From contig OZ024801.1 in NCBI GenBank assembly GCA_964017045.1, positions 33,963,257 to 34,027,256 on the forward strand: a stretch of 64,000 nt of DNA. The letters are read 5' to 3'. Numbering within the stretch: the first letter of the stretch is position 1; each line of letters starts with the position of its first letter. Shown here one piece after another: positions 11,425 through 23,504 of the stretch. Source of the DNA: Omphiscola glabra (Eukaryota > Mollusca > Gastropoda > Lymnaeidae). The translations under genes were made by a program, and so were the position numbers. The notes below the pieces were generated by a model, which made no database searches, had not been told where the DNA came from, and was given only the letters and a program-made list of their open reading frames with translations.

Positions 11425-11745
11425 AAAAATTCGGAGAGAAAAGAGCAGAATGGATTGGTTAATATCATTTCCGCTTTCATGTCATTTGTGGTTGTCATGG
11501 TTTGGCTGAGTAAACATAAACATGGATCGGATGACGTCACCGTGTATTGAGAGGAAATAAATTATTCAGAGTAAAAGTATACATTTTATTTTAAAAACCA
11601 TATTATTTGGGTCTGTTTTGATTAACCCTAGTTAACTGACTGGAATCGAGTTTAGAAACAACAAACATGATTTTGGAACCAACCCATAAGTGATAAAATT
11701 GGGCGGCAACCACGGGCAAGCTACTCTGTTTTACAAATATTTTGA
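11425..11745 (-). repeat. Dispersed repeat, right copy of an inverted pair
   Basis: Reverse-complement partner of 6090-6420, matching by eye at roughly three bases in four, with a few short indels. Confidence 0.65.
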
Positions 11746-11799
11746 GCGTAGCCCATTGGGTTTGTGTGCCGCCTGCTGTTGATGTCACCAAGTTTCACA

Positions 11800-12125
11800 A
11801 ACCAACAGCCCCACTGTCCCACAGCCCCACTGTCCCACTGTCCCACAGCCCCACTGTCCCACAGCCCCACTGTCCCACAGCCCCACGGTCCCTCAGTTCA
11901 ACGGTGCTCAGTCCTACAGCCCCTCGGTCCAACGGTCCCTTAGTCTTACGGTCCCACAGTCCCACGGTCCAACGGTCTCACGGTCCTACGGTCCCTCAGT
12001 CCAACGGCCCCTCAGTCCAAGGGTCCCTCTGTCCACCGATCTCACGGCCGCACAGTCGCACGGCCCCACAGTCCCATGGTCCTACAGTCCCACGGTCCCA
12101 CAATTCCACAGTCCCTCCGTACCAA
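11800..12125 (+). repeat. ~10-bp minisatellite
   Basis: About 30 imperfect copies of CCCACAGTCC / CCCACGGTCC / CCAACGGTCC. The open frame through it is a periodicity artefact. Confidence 0.88.
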
Positions 12126-12285
12126 TGATGACAAACAGTAACATAGAATTTAAGGAATCCCTCATCTTTTAACTATATCCTAACACTGGGGCAACGTGAC
12201 CTCGTCACTCTACCCCATACCCGCCCAACTCTCTCACCCGTGCCATTGGTTTTAAATTTAGAACTTATTATTGGAGAATTTAAGA

Positions 12286-12476
12286 CAGTGGTTCTCAACC
12301 TTCCTAATGCCGAGACCCTTTTATACAGCCCCAGTGGTGACCCCCAGCCATAGAATTATTTTTTTGTTTCTACTTCATAACTGTAGAGTATATGTGTTTT
12401 CATATTGGCTTAGCGACCCCTGGGAAAGGGTCGCGTGACCCCCAAAGGGGTCACACCCACAGGTTGAGAGCCGCTG
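12286..12476 (-). mobile_element. SPIN-type hAT MITE, copy 1
   Basis: 191 bp, running from CAGTGGTTCTCAACCTTCCT to GGTTGAGAGCCGCTG in the inverted orientation. It is flanked on both sides by a perfect 8-bp duplication ATTTAAGA (12278-12285 and 12477-12484). It carries the SPIN landmarks GGGTCGC, CCCCAAAGGGGTC and the internal TATGTGTTTTC. No transposase. Confidence 0.9.
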
Positions 12477-12854
12477 ATTTAAGAGGATTAAATTCAGGCC
12501 GCACAGAGACGGCTGTGGAATCTTTTCCAAAATATTGTATAGGACTAGTGCTATTTATTTTTTTAAGATCCACACCAAACAAATACATAAATATTTATAA
12601 TAACTTTATAAAACTGCACATGCTTATGTCAGCCATTCGACAACATTTCCGAGATACGCCGCTGGTGTTCAGAATAGCACTGAGTTTTCTGTTTATGTTT
12701 AACGGTCCCGTGACACATGGGGGGGGGGGGGGGGGTTGGGGGGATGGAGGGGAGGAACAGAAAGCGACAAGGCTTTAACCATTAGCATAAATTAAAAACG
12801 TCTGCCGTGTTTGCAGTCTACTGCGTACCGTTAGTGATGTGCCGCATTACCATT

Positions 12855-13095
12855 GTACTCTCTCTTTATTGTTCTCTTGTAGACTCTCTTTATTGTTCTA
12901 TTGTACTGTCTCTTTATTGTTCTCTTGTACTCTATCTCTCTCTTTTTCTATCTCTCTCTTTCTCTATCTCTCTCTTTCTCTCTCTCTCCATTTCTTTCTC
13001 TCTTTCTTTCTCTATCCATTTCTCTCTTTCTCTCTCTCTTTCTTTCTTTCTTTCTATCTCTCTCTCTCTTTTTCTATCTCTCTCTCTCTTTTAAA
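12855..13095 (+). repeat. CT-rich simple repeat
   Basis: TCTCTTTATTGTTCTCTTGTA units at the left grade into (CTCTTT)n, (CTAT)n and (CT)n tracts. The frames through it are low complexity only. Confidence 0.92.
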
Positions 13096-13418
13096 TTCTG
13101 TTGTTAGATTGCCGCCTTTGTGATGTGCGGGGTAAAACATGGTGATGGACTTTGCGCACCATCCCCCCCCCCCCGCCCCCAACCGTTACCCAGCATTGTA
13201 TGGCCAGACAACATAACTGAAACAGACCGATAGAGCGCCATCCTATTGTCTGGTTGTTCCTACATAGAAATATCAAAGCATACACTGTTAGAAAAACCCC
13301 TTTTTTTTTAGTGGGGTTATTTTCTGTCATTATATTTTGTGGCTATTCCCATCCTTTACCTCTTACTTCTTTCTGAACACACAACTGCTACTTTTTTCCC
13401 CCCCGCATTGATCTAAGA

Positions 13419-13616
13419 CGGCGGTTCTCAACCTGTGGGTCGCGACCCTTTTGGGGGTCGAGCGACCCTTACACAGGGGTCTAGTAAGACCATCGGAAAG
13501 CACATATTTATAATGTAGCAACGAAAATACTTGAATGGTTGGGGGGGGGGGGGGGTCGCTACAGCATTAGGAACTGTATTAAAGGGTCGCGGCATTATGT
13601 AGGTTCATAACCACTG
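13419..13616 (+). mobile_element. SPIN-type hAT MITE, copy 2
   Basis: Starts CGGCGGTTCTCAACCTGTGG and ends GGTTCATAACCACTG. The flanks ATCTAAGA and CTCTAAGA differ at one base (8-bp duplication). An expanded poly-G run interrupts the middle. Confidence 0.88.
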
Positions 13617-14540
13617 CTCTAAGAGCTGTTATGTGTTTCAGCTATTGTTGTAAACTCAGCCCGAAGTGCGTCATGGGAAAACGCTTGGAGTGTAGATGGC
13701 TCGGCTTGCACTTAATTAAAAACAAGGGCCATTACTCATCTCCCATCTCGTCTAACAATAGAGTAGAGCTTTTTTTAAAATGTGAATCTGCATTGAACAA
13801 ACAAACGAACACTCGTTTTAAATTGGTTTTGGTTTTTTTCGACCCCATTTGAAGGGCCGACATTGTTCAGCACTCGCCAACGTCTAGCCATGCCCTCGAT
13901 TTGAGCTCACTCGAAACAGGCCCTCATTTTTTTTTTTACATACACAGGTTTTTTTAAGAGCATCCCTTTTTAAAAGACAACCGGAAACACTTTTTTGTTT
14001 GTTTTTGTTTCCCTGTACATATCTACATACGGGCACGTGGGTAGGGGTGGGAGGAATAGTAACTCGGTCAGTGGGGCAATGAGGCCCGACCAGGCAAAGT
14101 CTGGTATCTGGGCCAGGGCGCCTCCCGGTGTCCTTTCATGAATTAAGGGCGCTTTCAAAAATGACAGGTTTTTACGCTTTTCAAGAGAGAGAGACAAAAA
14201 AAAAGGGGGTGGGGTTCGGTCGGATAACCCATTGTTTTCGGATAAACGAACACTGCCACAGAAAGACTGCGTTAAAGAGGCTAGACGACAACATATTGCT
14301 ACCCTACCTTTAGACGCGTATGGTACTTTATTGTTCAGTGTATTGTGTACGGTTGTGTACAGTTATAATCAAGGGTGTGCATCGTGGTCATCTGAATGGT
14401 GTCCAAAAAAACAAAAAAAAACAAACAGATGAAGACATTTGCGCATCTAGTTGAACGCGGCTGAAAGCAAACTTCCAAGTCACTTTGTCCTTGCAGGCTC
14501 GTGTATTCTGCCATCTTGATTAATTGACAAATTAACAACG
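13617..14540. other. No gene recognised
   Basis: Unique-looking sequence with poly-T runs. Short open frames on both strands show no recognised domain. Confidence 0.35.
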
Positions 14541-14886
14541 AAGTGGCTATTCGCACCCGGGTGCCAGAAGTGAGAGATTGGGGTATTATTGTTGTTGGGT
14601 CTGTATCGCAAAATGAGGTATCAAATGAAAGATAATTGAATGGACCCGGACACCCAGCGCCGCCATTCGCATCCGGGTCCCATTAGACTCAATGCTACTC
14701 GGATGTCATTTGTGGTAGTTTATTCTAGTTAAAATGAAGAAGTAAAGTTTGAAAACGTATAGTCCATTCAATTATCTTTCATTTGATACCTCATTTTGTC
14801 TTACAAATCCGACTATAATATTTTAAATATTTTTTTTTAATGCCAGCCTCTCACTTCTGGTACCCGGGTGCGAATAGTCGCAGCCT
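14541..14886. mobile_element. Foldback MITE (MULE-like), copy 2
   Basis: Long imperfect inverted arms start GGCTATTCGCACCCGGGTGC and end ACCCGGGTGCGAATAGTCGC. A short central block near 14660-14700 still retains CATTCGCATCCGGGTCC. Flanks AATTAACAA and TATTTACAA match at 7 of 9 positions, suggesting a 9-bp duplication. Confidence 0.78.
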
Positions 14887-15365
14887 ATTTACAAACTCGT
14901 ATTTCCGTATTCGGGTCACTGAATGTACTAGTACATAACCATATTCTACCTGGAGTATTGTGCAGGGGCCGGGAAATTGTTCACCTTTGTGTCTTGTATG
15001 ACGATGCTCCAAACAATGATAACATTTTTGAAAAAAAAGACAAAGGTCGTTCGGATAATCGAAATTTCGTAATTATTCTCGTTCGGAAAATCGACATTTG
15101 CAACGCGCTCTTGGTTACTGTTTATTGTACGAGTACAGCACTGCCAGGCCGATTACAGCACTGCCAGGCCTCATATTCATAGGATTACGGAAGACTGCTG
15201 TCAAGCTGTTTATTATGGGGGCAGCTGTCGGCAACATGTGGCTTCAGCGACACGTGGCTGTTTGTATTATTGAGTGCGTCTCATTTTAGAATTGAAATAA
15301 AACTTTTTTTTTTTTCAAAGACTGAAGAAATACTTCTAATAATGAAACTACGGAGGTGTTTTTCG
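14887..15365. other. No gene recognised
   Basis: Unique-looking sequence with a short CACTGCCAGGCC duplication near 15140-15170. No coding signal. Confidence 0.35.
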
Positions 15366-16569
15366 TAGGCCATAAATGGTGTACTACTGATGGCCATAAA
15401 TGGTGTACTACTGATGGCCATAAATGGTTTACTGCTGATGGTCATAAATGGTGTACTACTGATGGCCATAAAGGGTTTACTACTGCTGGCCATAAATGGT
15501 GTACTGCTGATGGCCATAAATGGTGTACTACTGATGGCCATAAATGGTTTGCTACTGCTGGCCATAACTGGTTTACTACTGATGGCTATAAAAGGTTTAC
15601 TACTGATCGCCATAAATGGAGTACTACTGATGGCCATAAATGGTTTACTACTGCTGGCCATAAATGGTTTACTACTGCTGGCCATAAATGGTTTGCTACT
15701 GCTGGCCATAAATGGTTTGCTACTGCTGGCCATAAATGGTTTGCTACTGCTGGCCATAAATGGTTTGCTACTGCTGGCCATAAATGGTTTACTACTGCTG
15801 GCCATTAATGGTTTACTACTGCTGGCAATAAATGGTTTACTGCAGATGGCAATAAATGGAGTACTACTGATGGCCATAAATGGTTTACTACTGATGGCCA
15901 TAAATGGAGTACTACTGATGGCCATAAATGGTTTGCTACTGCTGGCCATAAATGGTTTACTACTGTTGGCCATAAAAGGTTTACTACTGATGGCCATAAA
16001 TGGAGTACTACTGATGGCCATAAATGGTTTACTACTGATGGCTATAAAAGGTTTACTACTGATGGCCATAAATGGAGTACTACTGATGGCCATAAATGGT
16101 TTACTACCTCTGGCCATAAATGGTTTACTACTGCTGGCCATAAATGGTTTACTACTGTTGGCCATAAATGGTTTGCTACTGCTGGCCATAAATGGTTTGC
16201 TACTGCTGGCCATAAATGGTTTGCGACTGCTAGCCATAAATGGTTTGCTACTACTGGCCATGAATGGTTTACTACTGCTGGCCATAAATGGTTTACTACT
16301 GCTGGCCATAAAAGGTTTACTACTGATGGCAATAAATGGAGTACTACTGATGGCCATAAATTGTTTACTACTGATGGCCATAAATGGAGTACTACTGATG
16401 GCCATAAATGGTTTGCTACTGCTGGCCATAAATGGTTTTCTACTGCTGGCCATAAATGGTTTTCTACTGCTGGCCATAAATGGTTTACTGCAGATGGCCA
16501 TAAATGGTTTGCTCCTGCTGGCCATAAATGGTTTGCTACTGCTGGCCATAAATGGTTTACTGCAGATGG
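15366..16569 (+). repeat. 24-bp minisatellite, about 50 copies
   Basis: The unit core is GGCCATAAATGGTTTACTAC followed by TGCT or TGAT. Variants (GGAGTAC, GTGTAC, AAAGG) occur in ordered blocks. The block beginning near 15850 recurs near 16329, about 20 units later, so segments have duplicated as a whole. Because 24 is a multiple of three, several frames stay open on both strands. Confidence 0.96.
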
Positions 16570-17960
16570 CAAAAGAAAAGCACACTTGATGACCAGTCTT
16601 ACTGACAAAAGAGAAGCACACTTGATGACCCGTGTTACTGACAAAAGAGAAGCACACTTGATGACCCGTGTTACTGGCAAAAGAGAAGCACACTTGAGGG
16701 CCCGTGTTACTGGCAAAAGAGAAGCACACTTGAGGACCCGTGTTACTGGCAAAAGAGAAGCATACTTGAGGACCCGTGTTACTGGCAAAAGAGAAGCACA
16801 CTTGAGGACCCGTGTTACTGGCAAAAGAGAAGCACACTTGAGGACCCGTGTTACTGGCAAAAGAGAAGCACACTTGAGGACCCGTGTTACTGGCAAAAGA
16901 GAAGCACACTTGAGGACCCGTGTTACTGGCAAAAGAGAAGCACACTTGAGGACCCGTGTTACTGGCAAAAGAGAAGCACACTTGAGGACCCGTGTTTCTG
17001 GCAAAAGAGAAGCACACTTGATGACCCGTGTTACTGGCAAAAGAGAAGCACACTTGAGGACCCGTGTTACTGGCAAAAGAGAAGCACACTTGAGGACCCG
17101 TGTTACTGGCAAAAGAGAAGCACACTTGAGGACCCGTGTTACTGGCAAAAGAGAAGCACACTTGAGGACCCGTGTTACTGGCAAAAGAGAAGCACACTTG
17201 AGGACCCGTGTTTCTGGCAAAAGAGAAGCACACATGAGGACCCGTGTTACTGGCAAAAGAGAAGCACACTTGAGGACCCGTGTTACTGGCAAAAGAGAAG
17301 CACACTTGAGGACCCCGTGTTACTGGCAAAAGAGAAGCACACTTGAGGACCCGTGTTACTGGCAAAAGAGAAGCACACTTGAGGACCCGTGTTACTGGCA
17401 AAAGAGAAGCACACTTGAGGACCCGTGTTACTGGCAAAAGAGAAGCACACTTGAGGGCCCGTGTTACTGGCAAAAGAGAAGCACACTTGAGGACCCCGTG
17501 TTACTGGCAAAAGAGAAGCACACTTGAGGACCCGTGTTACTGGCAAAAGAGAAGCACACTTGAGGACCCGTGTTACTGGCAAAAGAGAAGCACACTTGAG
17601 GACCCGTGTTACTGGCAAAAGAGAAGCACACTTGAGGGCCCGTGTTACTGGCAAAAGAGAAGCACACTTGAGGACCCGTGTTACTGGCAAAAGAGAGGCA
17701 CACTTGAGGGCCCGTGTTACTGGCAAAAGAGAAGCACACTTGAGGACCCGTGTTACTGGCAAAAGAGAAGCACACTTGAGGGCCCGTGTTACTGGCAAAA
17801 GAGAAGCACACTTGAGGACCCGTGTTACTGGCAAAAGAGAGGCACACTTGAGGGCCCGTGTTACTGGCAAAAGAGAAGCACACTCGAGGACCCGTGTTAC
17901 TGGCAAAAGAGAAGCACACTTGAGGACCCGTGTTACTGGCAGAAGAGAAGCACACTTGAC
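16570..17960 (+). repeat. 36-bp minisatellite, about 38 copies, abutting the 24-bp array
   Basis: The unit core is AAGAGAAGCACACTTGAGGA followed by CCCGTGTTACTGGCAA. The junction with the 24-bp array is direct: the last CAGATGGC of that array runs into AAAAGAAAAGCACAC. Copies are nearly identical in the middle. Single extra C insertions near 17315 and 17495 shift the open frames. The 730-residue minus frame across both arrays is a period artefact. Confidence 0.96.
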
Positions 17961-18098
17961 GGAAAGCGAAAAAAAAAAGTTTTTTTTAAAAGTTATTTGT
18001 CATTTGGTTTTTGGTACTCAAGAATCTTTCCTTCTCAGAGGCCACTTCATATTAACTTATTTTGACAGGGAGTCCTCAAATGTACACTGGCCTATAAC

Positions 18099-18259
18099 CA
18101 GTGGCGTAGTGAGGGGGGGGGGGTAAGGGGGGTGCTTCATGCCCCGGGCGCTACTCACAAAGGGGCGCCAAATGGTATATTTTACTATAATATTGTATGG
18201 TTTTCGATAAGGGGGGGGGCGCTTAAAAGGTATTGGGGGCGCTAAAAAGTACGCCACTG
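18099..18259. mobile_element. hAT MITE with CAGTGGCGTAG termini, copy A
   Basis: Runs from CAGTGGCGTAGTGAGG to TACGCCACTG and is flanked by the perfect 8-bp duplication CCTATAAC (18091-18098 and 18260-18267). The interior GGGGCGCCAAATGGTATATT and GGGGGCGCTAAAAAG are shared with the copy at 30840. Confidence 0.9.
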
Positions 18260-18404
18260 CCTATAACCGCTATAAGAGTTTGTGAGCGTACGATTTTGCC
18301 ACCCCTAATTAACGAAAACCTACATTTCAAATGTGTACAAAATACACATACACACAAAACTATAAAAATTATTTTATGAAGTGGCCCAACAAAGCCGTCC
18401 CATT

Positions 18405-18590
18405 ATAAAGTCTGCCCTGGGCAGACGGCCCAATCAACACCATATGCCCCACCCTGGGAAGACAACCCAATCCACCCCAAAAGTCCTGCCCTGGGCAGAC
18501 GACCCAAAGTTCCCCAAAAGTCCTGCCCTGGGCAGACGACCCAATCCACACCATAAGTCCCGCTTTGGGCAGACGACCCACACGTCAGTA
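18405..18590 (+). repeat. Minisatellite with CCTGGGCAGACGACCC core
   Basis: Five copies of a unit of about 38-46 bp containing CTGCCCTGGGCAGACGACCC. The core CTGCCCTGGGCAG is palindromic. Confidence 0.85.
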
Positions 18591-19205
18591 CGACCGCCAG
18601 TGCCTATGGCTATTTCAAGATCATCTGTAGGAGACATACATTTTGAAATTTAATAAAAAAATAATTATATCTCATTAGTATTAAATTTAAATAATTTTAA
18701 ACTGATAGATCTAGTCTTTAACAACATAATTGTGTTTGGACATTTGAAAATAAAAATATTATTTTTGTGTTTCTTTTTATATTACTAACATTTTGTAATC
18801 CATCGGGATAATGTGAACAAAAAAAAGGGGGTCGGGTTACAGGGGAGTAAAATATGGATTTTTAAAAATTATAAGCTGGGTCGCCACACTCCATGCCCTT
18901 GTTACCCACACCATGTCATTGTAATGCGGGACATAATTGAGATGTGTGACACGTAACAACAATTCCTTGTGGGTGTATTCCTGCGGGCCTACGTCACAGC
19001 TGAAATAAAGTCTAATAAGATCATTAACCGGGGGGAGTGGGGGGGGGGGGGGGGTTAAATTCCTTTTTAATTTAAAAATAATAATAAATTAGGAATTAAA
19101 AACAACTTCTTGTAATCAAAGGTAAACATTTGATTACCGTCAGATGACGTGGGTAACAACGTACAAAGTCTCTCCGTGGTGCGCTAATGCCGTATTGCGC
19201 TAAAT
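18591..19205. other. No gene recognised
   Basis: AT-rich, with a poly-G run near 19038-19053. Confidence 0.35.
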
Positions 19206-19401
19206 CAGCAGTTCTCAACCCGTGGGTCGCGACCCATTTGGGGGTCGAATGACCCTTAACCGGGGGTCGCCTAAGACCATCCGAAAACACATATACACCA
19301 CAGTTATGAAGTAGCAACGAAAATAATTTTGTGGTTGGGGTCGCCACAAATTGAGGAGCTGTATTAAAGGGTCGCGGCATTAGGAAGGTTAAGAACCACT
19401 G
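19206..19401 (+). mobile_element. SPIN-type hAT MITE, copy 3
   Basis: Starts CAGCAGTTCTCAACCCGTGG and ends GGTTAAGAACCACTG. Flanks CGCTAAAT and AGCTAAAT match at 7 of 8. Internal AAGACCATCCGAAAACACAT and CTGTATTAAAGGGTCGCGGC agree with the SPIN consensus as I remember it. Confidence 0.9.
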
Positions 19402-19754
19402 AGCTAAATGTTCTAGGAATGTTATTTTAATTGGTGTTTTGTTTTTTCAAAAAGGATGAGGTAATTTTGATTCTTTGGATGATTTAAAGCGGTTTTTTTT
19501 CCAATTCATCATTTCTCTTGACAACAATTTAACATAATCACCGCTAAGCCCCCACAACATACAAATGCGTCTGCAGGGTGGAAAGTGCATCTAGAATCTT
19601 CTGTTTACACGTGCGGTTTTTAATAACGTGAGCACATGATGTCCATGGTGGAAACTTTATGTTTCTAGTTATACTTTGAGAGGACTGATATAGCCAAGGG
19701 AGAAAAATACTAGAGTTGAGGTGGGATAACTCCGGATACGAAATCCAATTATGG

Positions 19755-19942
19755 CAGGCATGAACAACATACGGCCCGCGGGAGCACCAGCACCCATTTT
19801 GCGGCCCGCGAAGCAACGAAATATTCTTAATTATTATTATTTTCTTAATAGCTCCCCCCCTTCTGCCCTATTTTCTTTCGGCCCGCACAAGTTTTTCATA
19901 AAGTATTACGGCCCGCCTTACATTTTGAGTTGTGCAGGCCTG
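19755..19942 (+). mobile_element. hAT MITE of the GGCCCGC family, copy 1
   Basis: Termini CAGGCATGAACAACATACGG and GAGTTGTGCAGGCCTG, with flanks AATTATGG and TATTATGG (7 of 8). Shares CGGCCCGCCTTACATTTTGA with the copy at 38835, and the same block inverted with the copy at 50182. Confidence 0.87.
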
Positions 19943-20337
19943 TATTATGGTCATAAGCCAGTATTCTGGCTTAGCGTGGTTTGACGGGGGGGGGGGGGGC
20001 AAGAAGAAAGCGACGGCCCCGGCTAAAATATAAATAATGTAACAATTTTATTTCCATTGTATAATAGATAAGTGTGTGTGTGTTGAGTCATTTGGTGTCC
20101 CCTGGTGCAGTCTGCACGCCCCACGCACACCCCCAGACAGGTAGACCCCCGCCCCCCTGAGTTACGCTATTGATATTGGTGTACTGTACATTGGGCCCAC
20201 GAAAGCTCTATCACAGGGGCGTCAAACCGCATGAGGCCCAAGACGGCCTTGAATGTTTCCCCAACAATAAGACTAATCTTACAAGTTGATTACCACTAAA
20301 ATTACAAATAACCTTTACAGATTGGCTGATCTGAGAA

Positions 20338-20582
20338 ATGGAATCAAGTCGTTCGTGGAATCAAGTCGTTCGTGGAATCAAGTCGTTCGTGGGATCAAGT
20401 CGTTCGTGGGATCAAGTCGTTCGTGGGATCAAGTCGTTCGTGGAATCAAGTCGTTCGTGGAACTAAGTCGTTCGTGGAATCAAGTCTTTCATGGAATCAA
20501 GTCGTTCGTGGAATCAAGTCGTTCATGGAATGAGGTCGTTCATAGAATCAAGTCTTTCATGGAATCAAGTCGTTCATGGAAT
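20338..20582 (+). repeat. 17-bp minisatellite
   Basis: About 14 copies of GGAATCAAGTCGTTCGT and variants. A CAGGGGCGTCAAAC sequence at about 20214 just upstream resembles a hAT terminus, so the array may lie in a decayed element. Confidence 0.92.
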
Positions 20583-20891
20583 AAACATCAAAATTTGTGC
20601 CTGAACTTAAAGATGAAAACGTGCTCACAGATCTGGTATCTTAACTGACTTATCCGTTCACTTAATGAGTTAACCTTAAGTTTTTAAGGTGAAAACCAAC
20701 CGACCAATACAATATTACAAACCATAAGAGTGTTTAAAATAAAACCGAAACGAGGGCAATCTCAAATTATGGAACAACGACTACGCATTTCAAAACGTTG
20801 GCTAAACACGGCTCTGCGAGAAAACGAAACAATCATCCGTATTTTTGTCTGCCGGTATTGTTGACTGCATTTTTAACCAACATAATTATTG

Positions 20892-20980
20892 GGGGAAGCC
20901 GGAGAGATTGGCTCAGGATCGTCATGCCTGGAGGACTCGTGTAGGCGGCCTATGTCCTAGGACGGGCCACGAACGTCGAT
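20892..20980 (+). mobile_element. LINE reverse transcriptase C-terminal remnant
   Basis: One frame reads ERLAQDRHAWRTRVGG then LCPRTGHER and a stop. This matches the (AQDR-x-x-WR...LC) ending of RTE/CR1-like retrotransposon polyproteins. It is a short remnant only. Confidence 0.6.
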
Positions 20981-21149
20981 GACGATCGGCTGCTGTTCCT
21001 CGAGGACGAAGAGGCGAAAGATTGTCGACGGCGTTTTTTAGCCTGCCAATTCTCAAATGGAATGCGTTAAGCAAGAAATCTGGCATTCAACTTAAAAGAA
21101 AATGTTTACCGTGTTTCTTTATTGGAAGTCTACTTCTCTATGATGTATC

Positions 21150-21500
21150 GTGATGCATCTCTCCAGAGAAGACTACCCCGTGCTTCACAATCATGGTCTG
21201 TTTCATGTCATCGCTACTGGCTAGCGTCTACATTTGTCACCATATATATTTTCAAGTATGAAGCACGCGAAGAAAACAGCCGGAACCAATGTATCTGATG
21301 AGCGCCTTAAGAACTCAGGGGGAATTTCAACTACTTCCATCGAACCAAAAAATATCTCTTCAGAGAACACTATCCCGTGCTTCGCAATCATGGTTTGTTT
21401 CGTGTCATCGCTACTGGCAAGCGTCTACATTTGTCACCATATATTTTCAAGAACACAGTGGGAATTTCAACGACTTCCATCGAACCGAATATCCAAGCAT
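21150..21500 (+). repeat. Two-copy tandem duplication
   Basis: The segment at about 21160-21345 recurs at about 21355-21500. Shared blocks include CCCGTGCTTC, ATCATGGT, GTGTCATCGCTACTGG and GCGTCTACATTTGTCACCAT, with intervening GGGAATTTCAAC blocks. Open frames across it (about 100 residues) show no known domain. Confidence 0.7.
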
Positions 21501-21732
21501 CACTTTCTCGAAAAACTGTCAAACATCGCACTCAAATCATGTTGCTGTATTGTCTTTTTTAAGAGTAGCTTTTCGAAAATGAAACGTATGTAAAGCTATT
21601 AGTAGGGTTGCATTGACACATTTCTGCACCGGATGTCAAAGCACATTACTATGCGCCCCCCACCCACCCCCACACACTTTTTAAACAAAATTATTTATAA
21701 TTTCCAATTAATCATTGATAATCTTTTCACTA

Positions 21733-23326
21733 AGAGACCGACCGAAAGTGACTTTCTGATTTCGGCCTAAACCGAAACTAGGCCGAAATTTAAAAATGAC
21801 CTTCAGTCATAACCGAAGCCGAAACCAAAAGCTTAACGAGACTTTCGGCCGGAACCGAAGCCGAAACCCAAAAATAAGGAGACTTTCGGCCGAAACATAA
21901 GCCGAAACTGAAATATTTAGGTATTTTGAAATTCGTCCACGTATACATTCTGCATACATCAAAAAATGCTATCTAAAAAATTATCAATATTTACATTCTT
22001 TTTATAAAAAGATGAGATCATCTTGAATATTAATAAATACACATCTAGTAAATACTTTGGCTTTTACCATTTTAATTTAAAAGTAATTTCAATTACTTTA
22101 AAATGTTTTCAAAGTAGTATGGTAGGAGAAAATTTGGGGGGGGGGGGGAATTCATGCAAAATAGACCCTTGAGTTGAGTGCTCTTTGCTTTTATAACATA
22201 ATTACATTCAAGACCATATGCATACAATAATCATTGTGGCTCCAATGGAGCCAATTGTCAGCTAAATGTCAGTTATTAATGCTGTAAAAATAAATATTAC
22301 CACAATGTTTCGCGGTTATCGTCGTACTAAAGCCTTGTGTTTCCATAAATACCTGGCAAGATTTCGCTGTCCTAATATTTAGCCTAGTACCAACACACTA
22401 GTCTTACCGTGCTGGTGACGTCATGTTTTCGTTCGGTGACCAACTTCCCTGCAACCTCCCTTGGTGGGGGAAATTATTCTTTTTAACGGGCGTCTCTTCA
22501 ATAAGTGCTTCTGACGGGTCTCGACGGAGATTCGCAAAAGACATTTAAATTGGTCGCCAAACAATAAAAATAAACAAGCAGTAGGCCTACTACATAATTA
22601 TAATACAAACCAGTGATACATACACACGCGTGTTATTTCGTCAATAACACTGTTTATGTGCATGATAATGATGAATTTTAAGAAAATAATGAATTGAAAA
22701 AGCCCAACTTTCCTTAATTTAAAAAAAAAAAAATTAAAACAAAAAAAAGAAATTATTACCATTTCCTAGGATTATGCAATATTATTCACATTCGCCTGTG
22801 ACAACATTGATGAGCATGATAATGAATAAATCAAAATGAATATCACAAATGAAAGTATGGAATAAACCTTGGGTTTCGAATTATTTATTTTTTTAAAAAT
22901 TATAACAAAAATAATGATATAAATATTACCATAACATTCGTTTTTCTTCGACAAAACTGTTTACATTTGCCTAGGCCTAAATGAAATTTAATTTTGTTGG
23001 AAATAATGGACAAGTAGGTCATCATGCAGCTGTGGGCAGTTTTCACAGAGTTCTAGTCATGTGACATACGATGACAGCAAGACGTCGAGCAATATTAAAT
23101 GTCGGATTGCTGGCCTAGAGACAGACAGACAGTCTGACCTCTGGTAGATAACCGAAAATCTCAGTCATTTTCGGCCAGATGGCCGAAAGTCTCAATCACT
23201 TTCGGCCGAAGCCGAAATTAAACCGAAAGTTAACTTTTCAGTTCTGGCAGAAACCGAAATTAGGCCGAATGTGATCAGATGGCCACTATAGGCGCCGAAA
23301 CCGAAGCTAAAATTCGGTCGGTCTCT
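21733..23326. mobile_element. 1.6-kb element with AGAGACCGACCGAA inverted termini
   Basis: The left end AGAGACCGACCGAAAGTGAC and right end TTCGGTCGGTCTCT form a 14-bp perfect terminal inverted repeat. For roughly 170 bp inside each end there are clustered GGCCGAAA / GCCGAAACC subrepeats on opposite strands. The interior is AT-rich with no open frame over 60 codons, so it is non-autonomous. No clear target-site duplication, so the superfamily is unassigned. Confidence 0.75.
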
Positions 23327-23504
23327 ATTTTGCACCACATTATTTTGTCCTTCAAATCTACAGCACTACAGCAATACAGCAATACAGTACTACAGCACTA
23401 CTCCACCAAATCACTACAACTCTAAACCACTACAACATTTTATATACTCTTTTCAGAATAACTGAAAGATTTGTAAATAGTTCGTTTCTATTTATTTTGT
23501 ATAT

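Noticed and set aside
15281..17473. 730-codon minus-strand open frame, and others of 388-416 codons in the same place
   Set aside because: It follows from repeat periods of 24 and 36 bp. Several frames on both strands are open at once, the peptides are simple repeats, and no start context or splice signals support a gene.
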